A stretch of DNA of 64,000 nt from Flavobacteriales bacterium (GTDB taxonomy: Bacteria; Bacteroidota; Bacteroidia; Flavobacteriales_D; Parvicellaceae). Shown one piece after another: positions 17,958 through 26,399 of the stretch. Location: the NCBI GenBank assembly GCA_020631555.1, contig JAHDGY010000003.1, positions 27,512 through 91,511 of the forward strand, read 5' to 3'. The position numbers were made by a program, and so were the translations under genes. How positions within the stretch are numbered: the first letter of the stretch is position 1; every line of letters starts with the position of its first letter. The notes beneath the pieces were generated by a model, which ran no database searches, was not told where the DNA came from, and saw only the letters and a list, made by a program, of their open reading frames with translations.

Positions 17958-18914
17958 TTAATTCTGAAACGCTTTAAATTTTTCTATTGCTGCGGTCAAT
18001 TTCGGAAGCACCTCAAATGCATCGCCAACCACACCGTAATCCGCTGCTTTGAAGAAAGGCGCCTCGGCATCTGTGTTAATTACAACAATGGTTTTACTTC
18101 CATTAACCCCTGCAAGGTGCTGAATAGCTCCTGAAATTCCAACTGCGATGTACAAGTTTGGCCGAATGGCAATTCCAGTTTGACCAACGTGCTCGTGATG
18201 CGGTCTCCATCCAATATCAGCAACCGGCCGAGAACAAGCTGTTGTAGCACCCAACGTCTGAGCTAAATCTTCAACCAAATTCCAGTTTTCCGGCCCCTTT
18301 AATCCGCGACCTCCAGAAACTACCATTTCCGCCTCTGGCAAAGGAGCAACATCTCCGGATTGAATTTTGGTTTCTTTAACCGTAATTCCTGCACCTCCAA
18401 GGTCAGCAGAAAAACCCTCAACTGTAGCCTGTCCCCCAACCTTCTCGGCGGCAAATGAATTTGGCATTAAAGAAAGAACTTTTTTATCTGAATTGATGGC
18501 AACATGGGCAAATGCTTTCCCTGAAAAAGCATTCGTTTTCACAGCAAATCCACTGCTCGTATCAGGCAAAGCAATTACGCTTGATGCATGACCAGCACTA
18601 AGCTTTACCGCCACCCTTGGGCCAACAGCTTTTCCAAGCTGATCTTGAGCCAAAACAACTATCGAAGCTCCAACCGAATCGGCCGCTGCCGTAATCAAAC
18701 GCGTCAACTGTTGTTCGTTATTACTTGTCAATTCACGATTTACCAAAACTTTGGAAGCGCCAAATTCTCCTAACGTGCCTAGTACGTCTTCCCCTAAACT
18801 TCCATTGGTAATCACGGTTACATCACCACCTAATTTTTTCGCGTAAGAAATAGCTTCGCAACCTGCTTTGGCAACCGCATTTTCTTTTGATTCTACAAAT
18901 ACTAATACCGACAT
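17958..18914 (-). CDS. etfA: electron transfer flavoprotein subunit alpha
   Basis: 318 residues. Together with EtfB it takes electrons from acyl-CoA dehydrogenases and passes them to the quinone pool. The FAD-binding C-terminal domain is clear: VSGGRGLKGPENW, RPVADIGWRPHHEHVGQTG, IRPNLYIAVGISGAIQHLAG and VVINTDAEAPFFKAADYG. It lies 3 bp after etfB on the same strand. Three acyl-CoA dehydrogenases in this window are its likely donors. Confidence 0.97.
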   Translation of the reverse strand: MSVLVFVESKENAVAKAGCEAISYAKKLGGDVTVITNGSLGEDVLGTLGEFGASKVLVNRELTSNNEQQLTRLITAAADSVGASIVVLAQDQLGKAVGPRVAVKLSAGHASSVIALPDTSSGFAVKTNAFSGKAFAHVAINSDKKVLSLMPNSFAAEKVGGQATVEGFSADLGGAGITVKETKIQSGDVAPLPEAEMVVSGGRGLKGPENWNLVEDLAQTLGATTACSRPVADIGWRPHHEHVGQTGIAIRPNLYIAVGISGAIQHLAGVNGSKTIVVINTDAEAPFFKAADYGVVGDAFEVLPKLTAAIEKFKAFQN

Positions 18915-18917
18915 ACC

Positions 18918-19658
18918 TTAAATAACTTTTGCTTCGTTGTGCAACAATTCAACCAATTCTTCCATATTCTCCGGGTCAATATACTTGCATTCCGCTTTTG
19001 CATTTGGAAGCTCATAATTTATCACAGAAGTTAATGCAGCCAACTCAACCGGAGCGACCACATTAAGTGGCTTAGTCCTAGCAGCCATTATTCCTCGCAT
19101 ATTCGGGATCCTTTGTTCTGCCATTCCTTTAGCAGCAGAAAGAACAAATGGCGTAGCGACCTCCACGACTTCAAGCCCTCCAGACACATCTCTTTCCAAA
19201 GTCGCTGTATTTCCATTTACATCCAATTTTGTCGCAAGCGAAACAAACGGCTGATCCAGAAATTCCGCTACCATCGCACCAACCTGCGCCCCGTTGTAAT
19301 TGATGGTTTCCTTGCCGGTCAATACAATATCATATCCACCCTCCTTTGCGTGCTCAGCAATTTGCTTCGCCACGAAAAATGGATCTTTTGGCTCAGCATC
19401 AATCCGAATGGCCTCATTAGCACCAATTGCCAGCGCCTTTCTTATTACAGGATTATCTGCTTCCGTTCCAACGGTAATCGTAGTAACCGTACCCCCTGAA
19501 GCTTCAACAATCTCCAAAGCACGAACCAGCGCATACCATTCATCGTATGGATTTACAATATACTGAACACCATTCTCGTCAAACTTGGTGTTCCCGTCAG
19601 TAAAAGCAATCTTAGACGTGGTGTCCGGAGCTTTACTGATACAAACCAATAATTTCAT
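18918..19658 (-). CDS. etfB: electron transfer flavoprotein subunit beta
   Basis: 246 residues, usual length. Begins MKLLVCISKAPDTTSKI and shows YIVNPYDEWYALVRALEI, DIVLTGKETINYNGAQVG (AMP-binding region) and the beta-ETF recognition-loop sequence near AAKGMAEQRIPNMRGIMAA. First gene of etfB-etfA, with a Bacteroidota promoter upstream. Confidence 0.97.
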   Translation of the reverse strand: MKLLVCISKAPDTTSKIAFTDGNTKFDENGVQYIVNPYDEWYALVRALEIVEASGGTVTTITVGTEADNPVIRKALAIGANEAIRIDAEPKDPFFVAKQIAEHAKEGGYDIVLTGKETINYNGAQVGAMVAEFLDQPFVSLATKLDVNGNTATLERDVSGGLEVVEVATPFVLSAAKGMAEQRIPNMRGIMAARTKPLNVVAPVELAALTSVINYELPNAKAECKYIDPENMEELVELLHNEAKVI

Positions 19659-19698
19659 CTTAATATATTATTATCGAGAGTTCGATTAGTTCGATGGA

Positions 19699-19731
19699 CA
19701 AAATTAAAACTATTTGCACCACTTGATTCAA
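19699..19731 (-). promoter_or_regulatory. promoter of etfB-etfA
   Basis: Minus strand TTG, 22-bp spacer, TAATTTTG. The -7 box is exact; the spacer is slightly long. Leader of about 35 nt. Confidence 0.45.
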
Positions 19732-19906
19732 TTTTTGATTCGGATGAACTTTCTCCCTTAAAACCACCAGAACATTTCCTGACTTAATATTCGCAAGATT
19801 CAGCAATTCTCCGAAGTCCATGCCAGAACGACGGTAGAAAAGTAAAACCCTTCGTACAGAAAGCATGAAATTTAATGGTTGTTTCGACCAAAATTGCCAT
19901 TACCTA

Positions 19907-19936
19907 TTTACACTTTCATCAACTTATCTATTTTTG
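19907..19936 (+). promoter_or_regulatory. promoter of pdhB
   Basis: TTT, a 19-bp spacer and TATTTTTG. The -7 box is exact and the -33 element differs from TTG at one base. The ATG follows 26 bp downstream, preceded by CAGGAA, which could act as a ribosome binding site. Confidence 0.5.
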
Positions 19937-19962
19937 CAGTTATCAATCTAGATTTACAGGAA

Positions 19963-20940
19963 ATGAAAACGGTACAATTCAGAGAGGCACTAAGAGAGGC
20001 AATGAGCGAAGAAATGAGAAGCGACGAGCGCGTTTTTCTAATGGGTGAGGAAGTTGCGGAATACAATGGGGCTTATAAAGTTTCGCAAGGTATGCTCGAC
20101 GAGTTTGGACCAAAAAGAATAATCGACACTCCAATTGCTGAACTTGGTTTTGCCGGAATTGGTGTTGGTGCTGCAATGAATGGCCTCCGACCAATCGTGG
20201 AATTTATGACTTGGAATTTTGCAATATTGGCGGCTGACCAAATCATTAACAGTGCTGCCAAGATGTTGCAAATGTCCGGTGGACAATATGGTTGTCCCAT
20301 AGTTTTCCGAGGCGGAAACGGGACTGCTGGTCAATTAGCCGCAACGCACTCGCAGAGTTTTGAAGCATTTTATGCACACGTTCCTGGATTGAAGGTTATT
20401 ACCCCTTCCAACCCTTACGATGCCAAAGGTTTATTGAAAGCTGCTATTCGAGATGAAGATCCTGTGGTTTTCTTGGAATCTGAAAAAATGTACGGCGACA
20501 AAGGAGAAATTCCAGAAAACGAATATATCGTACCTATTGGTATTGCAGACATTAAGCGTTCGGGTAGCGACGTCACTATTGTTTCTTTTGGAAAAATCAT
20601 AAAGGAAGCTTATAAAGCTGCTGAAGAACTGAGCAAAGATGGTATTGAATGCGAAATCATCGATTTACGAACTATTCGACCAATTGATTACAACACAGTT
20701 GTTGAATCTGTAAAAAAAACTAACCGTTGTGTTGTTCTGGAAGAAAGTTGGCCAATTGCGTCGATTTCTTCGGAAATTGCTTACCACGTTCAACGTTATG
20801 CTTTTGACCACCTTGATGCTCCTGTGCAAAGAATCACGCAATCGGATACTCCATTTGCTTTTTCTCCACCTTTGATTGAAGAGGCTTCTCCTAATGCTGC
20901 TAGACTTATTCAAGCGGTTAAAGAGGTCGCCTACGCCTAA
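19963..20940 (+). CDS. pdhB: pyruvate dehydrogenase E1 component, beta subunit
   Basis: 325 residues from the ATG at 19963. The track ORF starts 28 codons earlier, but that part overlaps the promoter and is not conserved. E1 beta, together with E1 alpha, uses thiamine diphosphate to decarboxylate pyruvate. Seen: VFLMGEEVAEYNGAYKVSQG with the conserved glutamate, DTPIAELGFAGIGVGAAMNG, FRGGNGTAGQLAATHSQSFE and VLEESWPIASISSEI. The alpha subunit and E2/E3 are not next to it, so the complex is encoded at separate loci. A 2-oxoisovalerate dehydrogenase beta subunit would look similar; the sequence YNGAYKVSQG favours pyruvate. Confidence 0.9.
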   Translation: MKTVQFREALREAMSEEMRSDERVFLMGEEVAEYNGAYKVSQGMLDEFGPKRIIDTPIAELGFAGIGVGAAMNGLRPIVEFMTWNFAILAADQIINSAAKMLQMSGGQYGCPIVFRGGNGTAGQLAATHSQSFEAFYAHVPGLKVITPSNPYDAKGLLKAAIRDEDPVVFLESEKMYGDKGEIPENEYIVPIGIADIKRSGSDVTIVSFGKIIKEAYKAAEELSKDGIECEIIDLRTIRPIDYNTVVESVKKTNRCVVLEESWPIASISSEIAYHVQRYAFDHLDAPVQRITQSDTPFAFSPPLIEEASPNAARLIQAVKEVAYA

Positions 20941-21129
20941 ATTTGGGCGATTCTAACTTTTAACCTAAACATGGTTACTCCAAAAAACGGGTCTATGACC
21001 CTTGGATAATTCATACCCAGAGGTTCGCTCCGCTGAGGATAATAGAAGCGTCGAAGGGTCGGTGATTGCGGCACAAATGACGAGTGGACCTTCTACCTTT
21101 ATCTGGACACTATAGTTAAGCATGAATTA
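20941..21129. other. intergenic region with repeat-like sequence before the IS remnant
   Basis: Contains a short perfect hairpin GGGTC-TAT-GACCC at 20989-21001 and a GC-richer stretch around 21020-21070 (GGTTCGCTCCGCTGAGG) unlike its neighbours. At 21112-21123 ATCTGGACACTA matches part of the 32-bp IS end found at 21470 and 49935. No gene seen. Confidence 0.4.
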
Positions 21130-21469
21130 TGGACTTCCTACAAAAAAGTGGACAAATTAGTTAAGCGACATTTTTGATATTATTTAGATTATTGAATTCG
21201 CAAATAGTTAAATTTCCCAAAGCGGAATGTCTTCGCTGTCGATTGTACCATGTTTCAATCCATTGAAATATTCCAATCTCGGTTTGTTGTTTCGTTTGAA
21301 TCTGTTGTCTATAAACATGCTCTACTTTTAGAGTTTTGAAGAAACTTTCGGCCACTGCGTTATCCCAACAATTTCCTTTTCTACTCATACTTCTAATGAC
21401 CATTGGATTAGATTCTAAAAGTTTAGAGAATTCACCACAAGCGTATTGTATATCTCTGTCGGAATGGAA
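21130..21469 (-). mobile_element. remnant of an IS3-family (IS150-like) element
   Basis: Contains the 3' part of an orfB transposase and, beyond its stop, a terminal-repeat-like sequence at 21130-21154 (TGGACTTCCTAC ... AAGTGGACA). The left half of the element is missing. The break at 21469/21470 is sharp, at the edge of a different IS end. Confidence 0.75.
21161..21469 (-). pseudogene. IS3-family transposase OrfB, C-terminal fragment
   Basis: The track ORF (21161-21538) is 125 aa, but only the part from FHSDRDIQYACGEF onward is transposase. It keeps the last third of the rve integrase core: MSRKGNCWDNAVAESFFKTLK with the catalytic glutamate, and WYNRQRRHSALG. A full OrfB has about 280 residues, so the first DD residues and the HTH are lost. 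Upstream of residue 24 the reading frame runs into foreign sequence, so it cannot encode an active enzyme. Confidence 0.88.
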
Positions 21470-21501
21470 GGTAGTGTCCAGATTAGTGTGTCTGGTTATT
21501 G
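21470..21501. repeat. 32-bp IS-end-like repeat, copy 1
   Basis: Identical over 32 bp, in inverted orientation, to 49935-49966. It contains an interrupted palindrome (CCAGACACACTAATCTGG on the minus strand). It abuts the truncated IS3 transposase exactly, as expected for the terminus of a second element that inserted there and was later lost. Confidence 0.7.
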
Positions 21502-21549
21502 AGGGCTTTAGGTAGCCACAGGGACATTTTTTGGACAAAAGATACCGGA

Positions 21550-21659
21550 TTAGGACTTTTTGATTTTCTTAGGGTGTTCAGGGTTAATTAGGTCTCAGGA
21601 CACGCCCACGGGGACTTTCGGGCCTCTTTTGTCCTCATGGCCTTTTAGGACTTTTTGAT
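21550..21659. repeat. pair of 15-bp direct repeats between IS remnant and tRNA
   Basis: TTAGGACTTTTTGAT occurs at 21550-21564 and again at 21645-21659, 95 bp apart. No coding sequence lies between. The segment is probably debris of insertion and deletion next to the tRNA. Confidence 0.5.
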
Positions 21660-21708
21660 ATTCCCCCCTTACAGTGGAAAAAGCGGATTCAAACCCTCTA
21701 AAAACGAA

Positions 21709-21735
21709 GAAACCCCTAGTAAACAAGGGGTTTTC
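21709..21735 (-). terminator. terminator of the tRNA-Val transcript
   Basis: Stem AAACCCCT / AGGGGTTT with an 8-nt loop. On the minus strand it is followed by TTCGTTTTT. It lies 8 bp beyond the 3' end of the tRNA. Confidence 0.7.
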
Positions 21736-21742
21736 GTTATGT

Positions 21743-21816
21743 GGGCGATACTGGATTCGAACCAGTGACCCCCTGCTTGTAAGGCAGGTGCTCTGAACCA
21801 GCTGAGCTAATCGCCC
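21743..21816 (-). tRNA. tRNA-Val (anticodon TAC)
   Basis: 74 nt on the minus strand with a complete cloverleaf: acceptor GGGCGAT/ATCGCCC, D-arm TAGCTCAGCTGG, anticodon stem-loop CCTGC-CTTACAA-GCAGG and T-arm GGTTCGAATCC. The loop puts TAC at the anticodon, reading GUN valine codons. The 3' CCA is not encoded. It follows folC by 75 bp on the same strand and may be read through from it or have its own promoter. Confidence 0.96.
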
Positions 21817-21891
21817 TTTGATATTAGACCTACGTATCGGTCTTTCAAAAGCGGATGCAAATATAGACGTTTAGCAGAAGGAAGCAAACAA

Positions 21892-23148
21892 TTACTCCAA
21901 AATTTTACCCAAAACCTCAGCAACAGTAAATGTGCTACCCCCGACAAAAATTAAATCTTCCAAATCAGCCCGGTTAACTGCCTCCAGAAACGCCTCCCAA
22001 ACAGACAAATAAGAACATGCAGACAAACCAACATCAGATGCAATCTTCAATAGCTCATCAACATTTAGCGCACGAGAGATATTTGCAGCACACAAGTAAT
22101 AACTAGCAGCATGTGGCAAGAGGCGTAGCAATTTCCGTACGTCCTTGTCATTTACCGTCCCAAAAACAACGTGCAGCTTACTAAATTGTTCCTGTTTGAG
22201 TTGTTCTGCCACCAACGCCAATCCATCTTCGTTGTGAGCGACATCGCATATCGCGCGTGGTAAAATCTCCTTCCCTTGAAAGTCTTCCAAATGGGACAAC
22301 TCAAGAGTCTGCCATCGCCCCATGAGCCCTGTATTAGCCACCACTTTTTCTAATCCCTTAACTTTGGCTTGTTCAGAAACAAAGAACCTATCATTTAAAA
22401 CTTCAACAACCTTGAGAGCCGTACAAGCATTTTCCTTCTGATGACTCCCATGTAATCCAACCTCGCCAACCGATATTTCTTCAGAATAAATAAGTGGAGC
22501 GCGAATGGTAGTAGAGGCCTCATGGAAAACGGATTCCGTTTCAGGTTGACGACGACCAACAATTACAGGCACTCCTAATTTGATAATGCCTGCTTTTTCC
22601 TTGGCTATCTTCTGTTTGGTTTCACCCAAAATATTCATGTGATCCATACCAATGTTAGTAATCACACTAGCCTCCGGAATAATTACGTTAGTGGAATCCA
22701 ACCTACCCCCCAAACCTGTTTCAATTATAGCCAAATCGACTTTTTCTTGAGAGAAATAATAAAACGCTAGCGCCGTTGACCATTCGAAAAAGGAACATGC
22801 TATTTTCTGAAAATCGACCTTGTATTGTGAAACAAATTCGATCACCGCGGCTTGCGAAATTTGCTCATTCCCAATTTTGATGCGTTCTCGAAAATCGACC
22901 AAATGAGGAGAAGAAAAAACACCCACTTTGTACCCTGCCTCTGCGTAAATTGAAGCCATCAAATGCGCGGTGGAACCTTTTCCGTTGGTTCCTGCAATGT
23001 GTATCGACTTAAAATTGTTCTGAGGATTATCTAAAAAATCACAAAGAGCAATTACGCTATCCAAATTGTTTTTGTACGCTGTAGATCCTTGCTTTTGGTA
23101 GGTCGGCATCTGTTTGAACAGATAATCTACCACCTCTTTGTAAGTCAT
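21892..23148 (-). CDS. folC: bifunctional folylpolyglutamate synthase / dihydrofolate synthase
   Basis: 418 residues. It adds glutamate to dihydropteroate and to folates. The P-loop is HIAGTNGKGSTAHLMASI (about residue 48), the second family signature is IETGLGGRLDSTN, and the C-terminal Mur-ligase domain has HLEDFQG ... ICDVAHNEDGLA. Its ATG overlaps the TGA of the TonB-like gene by one base, so translation is coupled. The exbB-exbD-tonB-folC order is common in Flavobacteriia. folA and thyA are nearby but not linked. Confidence 0.95.
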   Translation of the reverse strand: MTYKEVVDYLFKQMPTYQKQGSTAYKNNLDSVIALCDFLDNPQNNFKSIHIAGTNGKGSTAHLMASIYAEAGYKVGVFSSPHLVDFRERIKIGNEQISQAAVIEFVSQYKVDFQKIACSFFEWSTALAFYYFSQEKVDLAIIETGLGGRLDSTNVIIPEASVITNIGMDHMNILGETKQKIAKEKAGIIKLGVPVIVGRRQPETESVFHEASTTIRAPLIYSEEISVGEVGLHGSHQKENACTALKVVEVLNDRFFVSEQAKVKGLEKVVANTGLMGRWQTLELSHLEDFQGKEILPRAICDVAHNEDGLALVAEQLKQEQFSKLHVVFGTVNDKDVRKLLRLLPHAASYYLCAANISRALNVDELLKIASDVGLSACSYLSVWEAFLEAVNRADLEDLIFVGGSTFTVAEVLGKILE

Positions 23149-23882
23149 CAGTCTAGTCTAAACAGAATGGTAATTGCCGTGGTTTCCAATTTACTTCTCG
23201 TGTTTTTGGGAGCATATATCAATTTCTTCGCAGCCTTTTCTGCTTCTTTAAACAACCGAACATTATTGGTATTCGTTTTGGCATGATCTGCTCTCGCCTC
23301 AGCTCGAACTACCTTACCATTTTTGTCCACCCATATGGCGACCACTACATCTGCAACCTCCTGTGTAGGGTTGGTTATTTCCGGTTTACTTAGTAAGGCT
23401 CGACCACGCAGAGCACCTCCACTCAGCCCATCATAGCCAGGACCTTTGACTCCTTTACCAAAGCCATCACCATCTTTATCTCCGTCATCATTTCCCTTCG
23501 AAGAACCCTTCCCCCCAAACAACTTCGAAAAATCATTTTTGGGCTTTTCCTTCTTTGGCTCTTCGGTCGACTTTTCAGAACTGGAAGTCTTGCTTTTCTC
23601 TGCTTTTGAAGCAGTAACCGGAGACTCTTCTTCCTGAACCTCTTCCACCGGATCTTCCTCTTGAGGCTCTTGTGGTTGTGGCTCAGGCTCTTCCTCTTGA
23701 GGCTCTTCAGGAGCCCCTCCAGAAGACTCAGAACCGGCGAAATCTATAATAACTATTTGATCTTGAAAAGGAGGGTCTACTTGCTTAAATGCTGGAAAAA
23801 ACAATACTACACAAAGCAACAAAAGGTAGAAAATTACCGCTACTCGACCTGCATTCTTATCTTTCTTCCGGATTGGCTCCAT
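23148..23882 (-). CDS. TonB-like energy transducer protein
   Basis: About 244 residues from the ATG at 23882, one base after the exbD stop; the track start at 23909 lies inside exbD. One N-terminal membrane helix (RVAVIFYLLLLCVVLFFPAF) is followed by a periplasmic Glu/Pro-rich arm (EEPQEEEPEPQPQEPQEE), a Lys/Ser-rich and Gly/Asp-rich spacer, and a C-terminal domain with NPTQEVADVVVAIWVDKNGKVVRAEA, the TonB/TolA-C pattern. It would couple the ExbB/ExbD proton motor to outer-membrane receptors. The Glu-Pro arm in place of the usual Lys-Pro arm is a feature worth noting. Confidence 0.82.
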   Translation of the reverse strand: MEPIRKKDKNAGRVAVIFYLLLLCVVLFFPAFKQVDPPFQDQIVIIDFAGSESSGGAPEEPQEEEPEPQPQEPQEEDPVEEVQEEESPVTASKAEKSKTSSSEKSTEEPKKEKPKNDFSKLFGGKGSSKGNDDGDKDGDGFGKGVKGPGYDGLSGGALRGRALLSKPEITNPTQEVADVVVAIWVDKNGKVVRAEARADHAKTNTNNVRLFKEAEKAAKKLIYAPKNTRSKLETTAITILFRLD

Positions 23883-23883
23883 G

Positions 23884-24270
23884 TTACCCGTGCTTAGTTT
23901 TGATAACAATTTTAAGCTTGTTCTTTTTCGCGATGTTAATTACCTGAACGGCATAATCCCAATCACAATTTTTATCTCCCTCCAACTCTACTGTCTTGTT
24001 ATCTGTCAAATTGTTCAAAATAACTTTCTCCAAATCCTTTACCTGCACTGGACTCTTACTATCTCCAACCATTATGACATTGTTGGCATTTACCGCAACC
24101 ACTAAGCCTTTTGAAGTGGTGTCACCTGATCCGTTTGGCAGATCAATATTATGCCCCGAAGACACCAGAGTTGAGAGAACTACGAAAAAAATCAATAGGA
24201 GGAATACCAGGTCTGTCATCGACGAGGCTCCGCCTTCCAATCGTACCTTGTTTTGCGTTCTAATATTCAT
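23884..24270 (-). CDS. exbD: biopolymer transport protein ExbD/TolR
   Basis: 128 residues. Short cytoplasmic start (KVRLEGGASSMTDLVFLLLIFFVVLST) with the conserved aspartate of the proton path in the membrane helix (MTDLVFLL), then a periplasmic ExbD domain with DYAVQVINIAKKNKLKIVIKT. Forms the motor with ExbB. It lies 6 bp downstream of exbB and 1 bp upstream of the TonB-like gene. Confidence 0.93.
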   Translation of the reverse strand: MNIRTQNKVRLEGGASSMTDLVFLLLIFFVVLSTLVSSGHNIDLPNGSGDTTSKGLVVAVNANNVIMVGDSKSPVQVKDLEKVILNNLTDNKTVELEGDKNCDWDYAVQVINIAKKNKLKIVIKTKHG

Positions 24271-24276
24271 AATTAC

Positions 24277-24984
24277 TTAATTACCTGGCGCTTCCAAAAT
24301 ATCCAAGAAAGCAATTGAACTTCCTTCCATTTTTTGAATCACCTTTTCAACCTTAGCTACCAAATAGTTATATGCAACGAAAGCGATAATACCAACAATC
24401 AGACCAGCCACAGTGGTAACCATAGCTTGCATAATACCCCCAGAAAGGCTTTGAATTTCAACACCCTCGTTAGCCATGTTATGAAAGGTTTGAATCATTC
24501 CCAACACGGTTCCTAAAAACCCTATCATTGGAGCAGCACCTGCGATAGTTGCAAGAATGGACATTCTCGCCTCCAACTTGTAAACCTCTAATTTCCCAAC
24601 ATTTTCGATCGTGGCTGCGATATCTTTGATTGGTTTTCCTATCCGAGCTATACCTTTTTCAATCATTCTCGCCATTGGATTATCCGTAGACCCACAAAGG
24701 GTTTTAGCCGAGTCCAATTTACCATCCAATACATAGTCCTTTATCTTATTCATAAAGTCCCGTTCCTCCTTTAAAGCTCGGCGAATCGCCATAAAACGTT
24801 CTACAAAAATGTAAATCGCAATTGCAGAGCAAATAAACAACGGCCCCATAATATACCAACCACCGGCTACCACCAATTCCCAAATAGAAATATCTGTGGT
24901 CGCACCAACCATTGTCGTATCTGACAAGGAAACTCCTGCGCTTCCTGTTTCGTTTATACCTTGTGCAAAAAATGAAATTCTCAT
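24277..24984 (-). CDS. exbB: MotA/TolQ/ExbB proton channel family protein
   Basis: 235 residues. A first helix at about 45-65 (GGWYIMGPLFICSAIAIYIFVERF) is followed by a long cytoplasmic loop with EKGIARIGKPIKDI, and then a pair of helices carrying the family hallmark LATIAGAAPMIGFLGTVLGMIQTF and VTTVAGLIVGIIAFVAYNYLV. First gene of the ExbB-ExbD-TonB motor, 24 bp downstream of nhaD on the same strand. Confidence 0.94.
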   Translation of the reverse strand: MRISFFAQGINETGSAGVSLSDTTMVGATTDISIWELVVAGGWYIMGPLFICSAIAIYIFVERFMAIRRALKEERDFMNKIKDYVLDGKLDSAKTLCGSTDNPMARMIEKGIARIGKPIKDIAATIENVGKLEVYKLEARMSILATIAGAAPMIGFLGTVLGMIQTFHNMANEGVEIQSLSGGIMQAMVTTVAGLIVGIIAFVAYNYLVAKVEKVIQKMEGSSIAFLDILEAPGN

Positions 24985-25008
24985 TTATAGCTTATTGATC
25001 TTGTTAAT

Positions 25009-26388
25009 TTAAATTCCTGACATCATAAACGCAGCAACCCCAGTCAAATACCCGACAAGAGCTAACCACGCAATATTCTTCAAATACCAAAAGAAAGAAA
25101 TCTTTTCCATTCCCATTGCTACCACCCCTGCAGCAGAGCCAATGATTAGCATACTACCACCGGTACCTGCAGCATATGCAATGAAATGCCATGTACCCGC
25201 ATCCGTTCCAAAACTAGCCGGATCAAACATCCCCATGCTGGCTGCTACCAGCGGCACATTGTCAATCAAGGCCGATCCAACACCCAACAAAATGACAAAT
25301 ATGTCTGTACTCATTGCGTTCTGAACAGTTTGTCCAAACGTAAATATTAGACCCAGCGATTCTAATGCCGCTACCGTCATCAATATACCAAGAAAAAACA
25401 GAATCGATGGCATTTCAATTTTTGATAACGCTTTAAACGTAGGGCTATTGTGACCGTGGCCATCCGAACCCTCTTCTGGACCAACCGTGGTCATACTAAA
25501 TTGACGATTGCTAACTACTTCGGCAACTAATGCAACGACTCCCAATGACAGCATCATTCCGACGTATGGTGGAAGATGTGTTACAGTCTTGAATATTGGA
25601 ACAAAAACAATCATGATCAATCCTAAGTATAGCATCATCGGTCCTTTCGGGTTTTCATTTTCTTCGCTTCCCGATGGTTGAAATTGCCCCTTAAAGGCTG
25701 GCAGCATACTCGCAATCAACGTCGGAATTATCATACAGATTAGGGATGGAACAATTAAGTATTGGATCAGTTTACCAGTAGTAACCTTTTCACCCATCCA
25801 TAGCATCGTTGTGGTAACATCTCCGATTGGAGACCATGCTCCACCAGCGTTTGCCGCAATTATTATCAATCCTGCAAACCATATTCTATCCTTGTTATCG
25901 GGAACTAGTTTTCTCAATATGGTAATGAGTACAATAGTTGCAGTCAGGTTGTCAATAATGGCCGACAGTATGAACGCCAATATTGCCATAATCCATAGTA
26001 ATGTCCTTTTACTGTTGGTTTTAATAAACCTACGTATGGTAGAGAAACCATTAAATTGATCAATAATCTCCACAATTGTCATCGCGCCAACCAAGAATAT
26101 CAATATTTCACAGGTTTTGCCAAAATGGTGAAGCAAAGTATGTTCCAACCACGTTGCCTTATCCATTCCATGCACATCAGAATGCAGAGGAAGAGCCTTA
26201 AACCCCTCAACGAGTGTTGAATGAGCAGAATCAAACCAGGTTTCAAAATTATCAAGACCAAACGCAACTAACGCCCAAGCAAAAGCCATCATCAACAGGG
26301 CTGGTACTAGTTTGTCAATTTTTAATGAATGTTCTACCGTAATGGCCAAATATCCAAGTACAAATACGGCTACTATAATGGGTTCCAT
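25009..26388 (-). CDS. nhaD: sodium:proton antiporter NhaD
   Basis: 459 residues with about 12 hydrophobic segments. Inner-membrane Na+/H+ exchanger of the ion-transporter superfamily. Seen: LSAIIDNLTATIVLITILRKL (the acidic discontinuous-helix motif), NAGGAWSPIGDVTTTMLW and IDNVPLVAASMGM, which are the two inverted repeats with the ion-binding aspartates. It lies 11 bp after the glutamate dehydrogenase gene and 24 bp before exbB. NhaD is common in marine and alkaliphilic bacteria, which fits a saline habitat but does not prove it. Confidence 0.92.
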   Translation of the reverse strand: MEPIIVAVFVLGYLAITVEHSLKIDKLVPALLMMAFAWALVAFGLDNFETWFDSAHSTLVEGFKALPLHSDVHGMDKATWLEHTLLHHFGKTCEILIFLVGAMTIVEIIDQFNGFSTIRRFIKTNSKRTLLWIMAILAFILSAIIDNLTATIVLITILRKLVPDNKDRIWFAGLIIIAANAGGAWSPIGDVTTTMLWMGEKVTTGKLIQYLIVPSLICMIIPTLIASMLPAFKGQFQPSGSEENENPKGPMMLYLGLIMIVFVPIFKTVTHLPPYVGMMLSLGVVALVAEVVSNRQFSMTTVGPEEGSDGHGHNSPTFKALSKIEMPSILFFLGILMTVAALESLGLIFTFGQTVQNAMSTDIFVILLGVGSALIDNVPLVAASMGMFDPASFGTDAGTWHFIAYAAGTGGSMLIIGSAAGVVAMGMEKISFFWYLKNIAWLALVGYLTGVAAFMMSGI

Positions 26389-26399
26389 AATTCTTTAGG

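Noticed and set aside
19660-19866. 68-codon ORF on the minus strand before etfB
   Set aside because: It covers the etfB promoter and has no recognisable domain.
21827-21845. Hairpin AGACC / GGTCT between folC and tRNA-Val
   Set aside because: The stem has only 5 bp and no T-run follows on the minus strand.
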